Source: Brugia malayi
Taxonomy: Eukaryota; Nematoda; Chromadorea; Rhabditida; Onchocercidae
Reading direction: 5' to 3'
DNA length: 64,000 nt
NCBI RefSeq assembly: GCF_000002995.4
Contig: NW_025062476.1
Span: 11,468,501-11,532,500, forward strand
The notes below the pieces were generated by a model. That model worked only from the letters and a program-made list of their open reading frames with translations. It ran no database searches and was not told the DNA's origin. Positions 50,545 to 61,435 of this stretch are shown piece after piece; position 1 is the stretch's first letter, and each line of letters begins with the position of its first letter. The position numbers and the translations under genes are program-made.

Positions 50545-53500
50545 TAATAATAATAAGAAGAACAATTCGGAAAAAGTTTTTTTTTGTTTATTTGCTTTTG
50601 TTTTTTTTTTTCAAATGTTAATTAGCAGCGTTATTTATAATTACATATTACAAAGATTAATTAAATAATTAATTAATTATAAATGATTTGCATCCACATA
50701 CAACAAATTTGAATAACGTAAATGATGAAATTTTAATGAACCGTTTTAAGCTAAAAGTTATTTTGCTAAAAAAAAAAATGAAATGATTAAAAAAATATTT
50801 TTTATTTTTTTCAATATATAATTAGAAGTTATTCGAAAAAATAAAAAATGAAATTTTAATGACATTTGTAACTTTTAATCAAAATTTAAATAATTGTATC
50901 AGAATTGAGATAATTTTGAATAACAAAACACATATGTACAATCATAATATACCATATGAAAATATTCGTCATTAATCCATTGCATTACTTCTTTGGTCCA
51001 TTTATCAATGCGAACTTCTGGTATTAATTGAGGTGAAAAATGAAAATCATTTTGACCTGTAAATTTTATTTAAATATTTCGATAGATTTAAAAAGTCATC
51101 AAAAATAGCAGAATAGTAAAATTATCATTAATCATACTACATTCAATCTAACCAATTTTACAATTAAATATAAAATTTTGTGTTTATTTTCGCTCCTTTT
51201 TTATCTTTTTTCATTATATATATATATATTTTTTTTTTTTGATTTTTGATTATTTGAAATTATTGCTACTAAAATAGAGTACAAAAAATTTACAACAAAA
51301 TTTTTTCAACTTATTAAATTTTAAAAAAAAAAAAACTTTTTTTTTTTTCATTTTTGGCCTGTATGATTAGTTAAAATATTTATTGTTAGCAATAATTAAT
51401 ATAATTATATGTAAACTTAGGTAATTAATAAAGGTATACCTGTTAGCTGCTTGTAAATATTCATAAATGTTTCGTGGCCAATATGATAACCATTATTATA
51501 AACTAATATATCACATTCATGCCATAATTGTGCCGTAAGACGTGATAAATCTGTACAAGCATATCTCATTGCTTCTTCATAATCAAATTCAACCTTCAAA
51601 AGAAAATTAATTTTCAAATTTTGAATTTTGTTCAAGTTTAAAACTCATATGAAACTATACAAAACTATGTAAAAGGTATCAATTTTATTTAAAAAAAATG
51701 TTTTTAAACCCTTTTTAAGCTAAAAGTTATTTTGCAAAAAAAAAAAAAAAAATGCAATGATTACAAAAAAATATTTTTTATTTTTTTCAATATATATTTG
51801 AAATTATTCAAAAAAATAAAGGAAATAAAAGAAGAAAAAACAAATAAATTCTTAAATTTATTCCTAAATTTCAATAATTAAAAAAATTCAAAAAAAGAAA
51901 ACACACCAAATTACGTGATAAAATCCTGATAACATCTACAGGTGGTATCCAATTTTTTGAAATGATTCTTTTAGCAACATTTTTCATCACATAAATAAAT
52001 ATCTACATAGATAATAAACGATTGATATATAATTGAAGAAAAAAAAAAAAAAAGAAAAGATTAAAACAGTAAAATTTTCGTTTAGTTGTTACTATTTTTT
52101 AAATATGCTTGGGATAATTAAAATATTAAAATTGTTAATCAGTACATATGCAAGAAATAAATATTTAAATTGATTAAATTGATATTCGTTATTAAATTCA
52201 TATTTTCTGTGCTTTTCAAAAAAATCATTTAAATATTAAGCAAAACTTTTAATAAGTTCTTATAACAAAATTTGATTATTAAAATAATCAATATGTTATC
52301 AACTATTGTTTTAAAAAATTTCCTCTTATTTTTACAATATGAAAGATAATTGTTTGCATTTGAATAAATAATAAAATTTTACAATTTTACTACATATGTA
52401 TTTATTATAAATAAACAATCAAAATCACAAAACTGTAAATAATTAACAATTTCAGAATGTAGAATGATGACAATGCTATTTGCAAAAGTTTTGAAAAAAA
52501 TTAAAAAATAAATTTTATGAAATTTACAATTACATTAAATAAATTATTACATTATCGCTAGATGTTAAATTTAATACTGATAATGCTTGTGGTAATGGCA
52601 TACGTATCACTGATAAAATTGCTGTACGAATCATTACTGCAGCTAAGATCATTTGATAGATGAAACGAAGCATAACTAAAATTTTTTAAAAATGAAAATT
52701 ATTTTTATGAGTAAAAATTTATTTACAAATTTTTAAATAATTAAAATAAAACCTCTCTTTTCGTTAATCACTGAACAATCACTTGTGATAATATAAATGC
52801 TAAGACGAATTAAGGTTGTTTTCAAATCGAATAATACCATTGGCATATTCATGTTTTCTTGCTCCGTTCTGCTTGCTTCAGTAATTAGCTAAAAATTAAT
52901 AAATGACATCAATAATTTAAAAAAAGAAAAATTTCAAGTTCAAATGAGAATAATAATAGTATCAGTAATAATAATAAATCATTTAACGTTTAGATATTTT
53001 TTTTTTTCTTAATTTCTATGCTATTTATTTTTCAATATTTTTAACATATTCAAAAAAGAAATATGTACATATAAGAAGGAAAAAGAAATTTAAAGAATAA
53101 AAATAAAATATTTTTGCAAAAAGACAAATAAATTAAAATTTATAAGAGTCTACTTTTTCTATTAAAGTACTTTTTTCTGTAATTTTCAAGAACAATTAAT
53201 AAAATTTGAGCTAATTGAAGTCTAATTGCAACTAAGTGTAGCAAATTTTATCTTAATTACAATAAAATTTATGCTAATTGCAACTGTTTAAGCTAATTGC
53301 ATTTATTTTTTAATTCCACTAATATAAATGAAATTGAATTTAAGCAGAGCTTAATACTTTAATTAAAATAATTAATAATTATTCGATGATGTTTATAATT
53401 ATTACAAAAAATATCAGCAACTTGATGCTGTTATTAATATTTTAGTATAATTTTGAGATATATTTGAGATCAATTCTTCAAACTATTAATATGTTCTTTT

Positions 53501-56500
53501 AATAGTTAATCAATCAATAAAAAAAAAATCGAAATTTTTGTCATTCATACAATAAATCAGTAAATGACTATTTTGTGAACAAACTTTGAAAAAAACAAAA
53601 ACAAATAAACAAAATAATTTTAGGAGAAAAATAAAATTATATACATTTGATTCAAGAGATTCCATAAAATTAGAATCAGATTGAATGGATTCATCCGATG
53701 CTGTAGGATCAAAACCAAATGTTAGCTCTTTCCATTCATATTTTGCAAATTCAAGATCAATCGCATCACTATAATATCGTCCGCCATAAATTACGAATTC
53801 TAGAAATAAGCAATCTTTTTTTAAACTTTTTAATTTGAACATAAAAATGATATAATAGATGTACAAATAATTTGTTACATCAAATACTAATTCTAATACT
53901 ATGATAATAATAATAATGATAATAATAAAAATAATGATAATAATAATAATAATAATTATAATGTGATAATGGTTAATAATTTTTTAATAATTATTTACTA
54001 ATTTATAATAACAATAAGTCAACAATTAAAGATACGATAATAATTACTAATTTATGATAATAAACTATAATAATTGGAGATATTACAATAATTGATAGTT
54101 TTCGATAATTATTACGATTTGATAATAATTAGTAATTGCTCGTAATAAGTGATAATAGTTAAAGACATGATAATAATAATTTATAACAATAATGATAATA
54201 ATTAAAGATATTACAATAGTAATATTTGATAACATTTAGTAATTTATGATAATAATAAGTGACAACAATTATAGATATGATAACAATTAGTATTGTAGAT
54301 ATGATAACAATGGCTATAACAAATGATAATAATTAGAAATATTATATGATTAGTAATTTTTCAATAACAATTAGTAATTTATGACAATAATAAGTGATAA
54401 TTTGTGATGATAATAATTAGTGTTATCACTTCTATTACTTATCTATGCATTAATGATAGTTTAATTTCTACCAATAAATATTGCCATGCTGATTTAATAA
54501 TGTGATAATAACATTTGTAATGAAAATTTCATTAAAAATTAAATTGTTTTTATGAATAGGAGAAAAAAAAATGCATACTCGTAGGTAGTTCAGCATTAGG
54601 TAATTGTGAAAAGTTTAATTCTGACGATAAAATATTCCTCTCACATTTACCTCTGCAAAATAAGCAATTAATTAATACTAACAATAGTTTGAGAATCCTA
54701 AAAATAATTTTAATAATCAAAAATGGAATCACAAATGATAATTATTCATAAATATATTATTTTGTTTAATTGTTATGAAGTAATCAAAAACAATAATTGT
54801 TCAATTTAGTTTAACTGTTTTCTTATTTCGGTATAGAATTTCCGTTTATTGATTACATTTCAGATCATTGCTTATTGTATAAAAATAATAAAGAATACAA
54901 CCTTAATATTACAATTTTAAAATTTTATTATTATAAATGAACAATATTTAGAATTATATGATAATACTTTATTATTATGATTCTTAAATCTTAATTTTAA
55001 AAGTTAACATTACATAAACTTGTTTGGCAATTTTAATTTTTAAATTTTACATTCAAAAAGAACAGTACATCAACCTGTACGACAACCTGTACAATTTCCA
55101 AATTTCACTTTTAGAAATAGACAATATATAAACCACCTTTCTCAAAATTTTTAAAAATTTATTTTTTTTTTAAAAAAAATGAAGATATACATGAACAAAT
55201 AAACGATGATAATACTTCAATTTTTATTTTTATGATTACAAATAAAAAAAAATTTTTACTTTACAATGCCAATTACAGAAGGTTGAATTCTCATACCATC
55301 GTCGCAATGTCTGTCACGCCAATTATCTGTCCACTTATGACATACAGCAATAAAATTTGAAAATAAATCACCATATATCGTACTTCCACACTCTTCATCA
55401 GTCCAAAAAGAACATAAAAAAAAAAGCATTAAATGGTCAATCAATCAATCAATCAATCAATCAGCTAATCAATCAATCAGTCAGTCGATCATTCAATCAG
55501 TCGATCAAGCAATCAGCATTATATGTAATTGTAATCTAATTTGTTTTAAAATAAATGATATACCTAATTGCATACCTCTTCACTTATTTGATCAGCACCA
55601 GAGCATATTAAATTATCGATTGTTGTAGTAAGTAATACTTTACTTGTATCATCATTAAGCATATGCAATCTGTGTAAATATTTTTACTATTATTAAAAAT
55701 TAAACAATTGTAATAAATTAAATTAAAAAAAAACAAAAAAAAACAAAAGGCAAAATCAAATTAAATTAAATTTTTTTATCAGAAGAAAAAAAAGTGAAGG
55801 AAAAAAGAGCAGAAATCAACCATCTTTTATTGAAAATTAATTTTCTGCATTAATAGGGCGATAAAATAATAATGAACAATAACTTCACAAATTATAATAA
55901 GTAAAAATAATGAAAAAAAAAAGCGATTAAATTAAATTAAAATATTTTTTCTTTAAAAAAAAAAAATAAATAAAAAATAACCGTTTTCGTTGAAATCTAC
56001 GTTTGGGAATAATAGGTAAAAGGCAATGAGCAATTTCATAACATGCTGGACATGGAAGTTTCACTGACCATAACAGTGGAATGGTCAGTGAATAGGGATC
56101 ACGCTAAAAAAAAAAAGAAAAAAAAAACTTTTTTTTTCAAAATGTAAATTTTGCTAATCAGTAATAAAATATAAATAGCTAAAAGTAAAAGTAAAAGTAA
56201 TTAATGTTTTTATTTGAGAAAATAAAATAAAAGGAAGAAAGATATTTCATATAATGCAATAACAATAATTTCATTTCATTTAAATAATTTAAATAAAGTT
56301 TTTTTTTTTTCCTTTTGAAATACACCTGTGTAATATTTGTAGCTATTAGGCATTAATTAAGGAAATTACAGAAATTTTGAAATTATTTCTATCTCAAAAT
56401 ATTAACATTAAATTACTTTTGATTTCATTTGTTTTTTTATAATTTTAAAATTAAGTTATTGTGCTAAAAATAATAAATTTTGACATATATAAAAAGTATA

Positions 56501-58267
56501 TAATTTTAAAAAGGCATAAATCTTTTTTATTCATAAAGATTACTATCTAATTTATATATGTTTATTTTAGTCCAATAATTAAAATAATATTAAGAAATTA
56601 AAAAAAAAAAAAAAAAAAAATGATTCAAATATTATTCAACAGATTAATTAATAATAAGTCAAAATTAGAATTAATAGATTTCTTATATACCAATTGCAGA
56701 TCAGGTCATATTTTAAGAATAAAAAGCGATAGAAATGATAAATATAATTTATTTTCTTTTACTCTTTAAGTAATTATTTTTTATCATTTTTTTTTTTTTG
56801 TCAGATAATAGTACGTTAATAATTTCTAAAAATTCAAAAATTTTCAATCAAATTACGAACATATAATGGTCCAATATAATTTCGAAAACATTTAAAGTGC
56901 GCATAATGTCCACATGTTTTGACATCAATACCACTAGGAACATAAACTAAATTTGCATATTTTGGTGAAACCTGTAAAATAAAAAGAAAATGAACGAATG
57001 AAATAATATTGGAATTAAAACTTTATGCTAATTAGTTAAACAAATGATTTGATTAATTTTTTTCATTTTTTTAATTTATCCATTTTAATAAAATATTGGA
57101 TTTAATGAAATTAAAATCATTCATTATTAATTTTCTATTATCGAGATTCTTTGTAATTAATACAGTTTTAGTTTAAATCTTCGCACTTTTTTTTTAAAAA
57201 AATACTCTTTTTTTGCATCAAAATTTAGCAAAAAAAAAAAAAAAAAAAAAAAAAAGAAGAAATTAATAAATAAAAATAAAAAAAAAAAGCTAACAACAGT
57301 TAGGTATCTCCATAGGGCAAATTCAAATTTTTGCTTCATCATCTCAGTTACACAAATGCCTGCTTTACCATTCATATCCATTAATGATGAGTAATCATTA
57401 GGTGATAATGAGTAATCAGCTGATAAACTACGTTCAATAGCTAAATAAGTTAATCTAATTTATCTAACACATATTGTAACATTTTTTAAACTTTTTTAGT
57501 TGTTTTATATTAAAAATAAATAAATTAGATAAATATTATTATGAATAATTTGATAGAGCAAAGTGAAGTAAAACATGAATATGAAATATGATTCACGATT
57601 AATTAGTTAATTAATTAATTAATTAATTTGATCAGTTAAGATTATCATGAGTTTTATGAGTAGAATGAAGCAAACATTTGTATAAAGCATTCATTTGTTT
57701 AGATAAATTTGACAAAAAGTGTAAAGTAAATTGTGGGTTAATGACTTTTCAATATGTTTATCAATATGATAAAATAGCCAATGATAAAAGATAATAGAAG
57801 GAAGAGAAAGAAAAATTCATCATTAATTACTATTTGTTAAATAAAACAAACAGAACAGACCATAATTAACAGTTACGCGACACAAAAGTCCAATAGGATA
57901 CATCGATGAGTTCAATGTTATATTATTGCAAATTGAACAGAGATATTCTGATGGTATCGATGGCAACTGAAAAAGAAAACAAGAAAATATTTTTATAAAA
58001 CATTTACAATGATAAATTCTAATTTCTTAAAATTATTTTTAATTATAAACCAAAATTTTTGTTAAATTTTGATAATAAATGAGTTGATAATTCTAATACA
58101 TATTGGTGAAATTAAAAAAATGAAATGATATTTCAAAATAAGTTTAAAGTAATGACAATTTGAATGCGAATAAGTACACATTTTAATGAACAAGCAGCAA
58201 ACAGATCAATTTGCCTAATTAAAAATTTTTCAGAAACTATTGTCTTAATTAATTTGGCAATTGTCAT
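49354..58267 (-). CDS. UBR3-type E3 ubiquitin ligase, short divergent copy
   Basis: Exons (minus): 58267-58178 (tentative first), 57966-57861, 57440-about 57295, 56971-56861, 56103-55982, 55669-55576, 55390-55260, 54652-54579, 53799-53645, 52888-52753, 52675-52551, 52002-51907, 51593-51440, 51056-50953, 50458-50255, 50055-49916, 49468-49354; all phases fit, about 700 aa. A RING-like set of Cys/His is present: YLCSICNN, TCGHYAHFKC, CPACYE. The C-terminal part parallels the neighbouring copy: YACTDLSRLTAQLWHECDI, WRRFTL, CLLCGRL, WGHLYLDANGHEVDDL, PLYLSEEQFRKL. Expected role: RING-dependent ubiquitin transfer. The UBR box and about the first thousand residues of a typical UBR3 are not seen upstream. 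The C-terminal zinc cluster has lost its C-C pair, and the RRGKPL text is missing. Intact splicing with no stops argues for a still-coding, diverged partial duplicate. An in-frame acceptor about 30 bases above the chosen ATG leaves an earlier exon possible. Confidence 0.8.
50509..50556. repeat. AAT trinucleotide repeat
   Basis: (AAT)n with one GAT interruption, in an intron of the UBR3-type gene just upstream of the exon at 50255-50458. Confidence 0.9.
53895..54440. repeat. degenerate ATAATGATAATA array
   Basis: More than 500 bases in one intron of the UBR3-type gene are built from imperfect GATAATAAT / AATTAGTAATTTATGATAATAA units. The period varies and the copies are diverged, so it is an old, decayed tandem array. 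Confidence 0.75.
55437..55517. repeat. TCAA tetranucleotide repeat
   Basis: (TCAA)n passing into TCAG/TCGATCA variants, about 80 bases, immediately upstream (in gene sense) of the acceptor region of the exon at 55260-55390. Confidence 0.9.
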
Positions 58268-58303
58268 AACAATGATAATTAATCTAATTAATTTAAGTCT
58301 TAC

Positions 58304-58745
58304 CTAATAGAAGATAAGTCTAATTATACTTACTACTCTTGCAGATATCGATACACTTCGTGTAGATCTCGACCTTCTTCCCGCAGATCCTGGCATTCTT
58401 ACCTCAGATCTCGATGCCCTTTCCGCAGATACTCCAATTCTTGCCTCAGACCTCGATTCTATTTCCGCAGGTCCCGGCAGCGATGCTTCCATAGATCCTC
58501 CTTCTTCTTCCGCTGATCCTGATATTTCCATAGATCCTCCCCCTGCTCCTTCTACAGATCCAGATTCTTCTTCCGCAGACTCCATTGCTTCTTCCGTGGA
58601 TTCTGTCATTTCTTCCGCGGATTCCATTGCTTCTTCTGTAGATTCTATCATTTCCTCCGCAGATTCCATTACTAATCAATTTTCCTCTGAACTGCTTGCA
58701 AAACCTGAAAGCACTCAACATGAAAAGAACGGTATTTCCATCTAA
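58304..58745. other. GC-richer 21-bp repeat block, open on both strands
   Basis: This block is visibly richer in G and C than its surroundings and open on both strands. Plus-strand reading after a strong acceptor (CTCTTGCAG, exon start 58343): Asp/Ser/Pro-rich, with near-perfect 7-residue repeats such as SADSIAS and SVDSVIS (unit 21 bp, about five copies, 58575-58675), ending at TAA 58743-58745. Minus-strand reading from ATG 58669: Glu/Ser-rich repeats such as MESAEEM and IESTEEA, then an Arg/Ser-rich tail with a strong donor (GTA|GTAAGT near 58341). The two frames put wobble positions opposite each other, so silent differences between units fit both. Its right edge continues into the dispersed repeat, so it may be part of that element. 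No family was recognised. Confidence 0.45.
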
Positions 58746-59750
58746 GACATTGTCGTAGTATTTGTTACAATGCATTTAAGACATTTGTATTATCTATATT
58801 TGCATCGTACATTTCATTTTCCGCCATATTCTTTGATCTCTAAAAAGTATTTTTGGATATGCTCGACGCTACTGTATGCTTGATCGAATCATTACTGATT
58901 ACTGATAAGATGGACAATGAATGGATTTTTGTAATATAAACTCAAAATTGCTAGTTTAATAAGAATTAGATATGCAAATTAATAGAAGCATTAATGTTCA
59001 GCACATATTTTGTGTACTGAACAATAGCTAGGCTCGTATTTCAGGCTCATATTCACTTGAGCCAAGCATAGTTGTTAACATCGAACTAAAGAACTTGGCC
59101 AAAATTTGAAGGCATCCATCCGTTGGCTGTTAATGTGAATAAATATTAAATTAATTTTGCAGTCAAAAACAAATTTCTTCAAATATTTATTTTACAATTT
59201 GTATTTCTGTTTCTGCCACAAATAAGTCTGTATGCTAGACAAATAAGCAAACACTTAAATGTTCGGTAAATAAGGCTGTAATTAAAACAAAAATACTTTG
59301 TTGTCTTTTATTCAGAGCTATTAATGCCACTGACATACAATGCAAATAGTAAAAGTATACCACAGAATATATCAAAATAAAACTTTGAAACAATCAAAGA
59401 AATTTTTAGAATTTAATTGAAGCAATAACAATACAAATCTTTTCAAAGGCTTTCGTTAAATTCTCTGAAATTCTGGCACTAAAGGTTAAAAGGTTAAATT
59501 CTAGAATGAATTCGCTTAAATATCCCACATCAAATGACTATTTTTTGGAGTATTTGAGAAAAGCGATAGCATTTGCATAGTTCATTTTAGAATAATACAA
59601 TAGAAAATGCTGGATTACAATTTCAAGGAAAACATTTTAAAATTACATTTGTATGAACTTTGAAATTTGCTAATTGAGATAGTCTAATATTTTCCGTTTC
59701 CATTACCTGTGTTTGCTTTTCTCCTAATTCTGTATTTTAAAAAAGTACAT
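58742..59750. repeat. dispersed repeat, copy 2
   Basis: The fuller copy of the repeat at 48415-49145. The last 600 or so bases are nearly identical, with matching end sequence near 59720 (TGTGTTTGCTTTT). A block of 104 bases (59164-59267) and one at 58805-58946 are absent from copy 1. It carries the same AATAAA-containing segment. It lies between the two UBR3-type genes, about 1.7 kb beyond the stop of the upstream one. Confidence 0.85.
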
Positions 59751-61435
59751 GATGGAATTTACGATAATTTACTTGAATATTTTCTTCAAGTACGAAACAA
59801 GTTTGCAGCTAAATTAGAAATTTAAGCTGAAATCTCAGTCATCAAATAAAATGCTGTCTAAATTTTTCATTTAATCATTTTCGAAAACACTTAAATTTCT
59901 GAAATAACCCTCGTTACATTACAGGTACTCACATCAAAATTACCTTTTATTTTATGCTCCGCAAGAAGGAGAAGAGTTAAACAAGTCTAATCCCATGCAG
60001 CATTTTAATTAGCTGATGAATTGATCAGTCAATTGATTATAATTTATAGCTAATTAATAGCAGTAAAGAAGAAAAACAATTTAAAATATCTCTTTAGGTA
60101 CTAACTGTCAAAATAGGTTTAAATACTAATTATTTTTAAAAAAAAAAATGTTAAAATAATCAATTATCTAATTAAGTAGTGCATCATAAACAGTTTAAAT
60201 AATAGCATTAAAACTAAACCTAAAAGATATTTATGTTATAATCAAATAACTGTGCAAAAAAATCACTGATGAAACATTTTTTAGATCATTTTAAGCATAA
60301 TAGTTTACAAAGAAAATATAAAATATTTCTGTATTAGGCATTATTACTACTGCGTTAATCAAATTTTCATAGCAAAATAAAAATTTCAATAAAAATTCTT
60401 CCACCAATTTACATCATAATCTAATAAAATATACAGGTAAACATTGGTCCTTCTAAAAACGAATTTTTGTAGTATAAATTAGGAATTTTTTTTTTTTTGC
60501 GTGCAGGTAAGAACTATGGAAATTTATCACTAACAAATATAATATATATAAATTATAGATTGTTTTTATGTAATATACAGCTCAGCAATGAAATTATTGT
60601 TTTTCCTTATTTGCTTGAGATTTATTTATTGCATAACTCCATGCAAATCAAATGTTTATCAATTAAGCAAACTTCTTAAAACATTTAGCAAATTTCTCTA
60701 TTCCTTAAAATATTGCGACGTAGCGACATATTTAGATTATAAGAACATTTATCTTTTTCTACACAAAGATAAAAAATATTCAATGAAGCTAACCAATAAA
60801 AAGAACAAGGAACACCGGATAAAAAAAATTTCAAAATAATAAAAACTCATAAAATCCAAATACTAAGCAGAAAAAAGGAAATCAGCTAGCCATGGTTTGG
60901 AAAATAAATTAAAAAACAAAACATTATGGTTGAACGCTAATTTATAAATTAATACCTTTATGCATTTAAAGTTGAATAAATACAATTTGTATATGGAAAG
61001 GCAAAATGTTTTATAGTAATCCCGAAGCCAAAGATTGAAGTTATGTTCCAACTGAAAGTATATCAGTTTATTCAATATGTTTATTTCCATGATTTATGTG
61101 AGACTTATATTTAATATATTCAGCTTTTAAAATAGAAACACAAAAAACGAACATACGATTGCAAATCTTACAATCGTTTCTCATTTCCAAACGCTTAAAA
61201 TTTCTTCAACAACTAATTCAAAAAGCAAAAAATAAAATCTTTTAGGAAGCGATTCAGGATTTTCTAACATTATTTAATACTTATGAGTTAAAATAACACA
61301 ATTACAAAGCAATCAAGAGGAATAAATGGTCATACTGAAGAAATAGAATTCCAAGGATTATCTCAAAGACTGCCTAAAATTCTCATGATAAATCATCATT
61401 AACTCGAACATAAATGATGCAGTGCTAATCACTTT
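59751..61435. other. intergenic between the UBR3-type genes
   Basis: AT-rich DNA with no convincing exon on either strand. In particular, no upstream exons of the short UBR3-type gene (UBR box or N-terminal helices) were found here. Short frames at 60497-60839 and 60863-61090 lack family signatures. Confidence 0.5.

Noticed and set aside
58446..58775. Third open frame (Gly/Arg/Ile-rich) across the 21-bp repeat block
   Set aside because: A side effect of the 21-bp period being a multiple of three, which keeps several frames open. No splice support.
60497..61090. Short frames between the two UBR3-type genes
   Set aside because: Lys/Phe/Tyr/Asn-rich, not conserved with the UBR exons, and without phase-compatible splice links.
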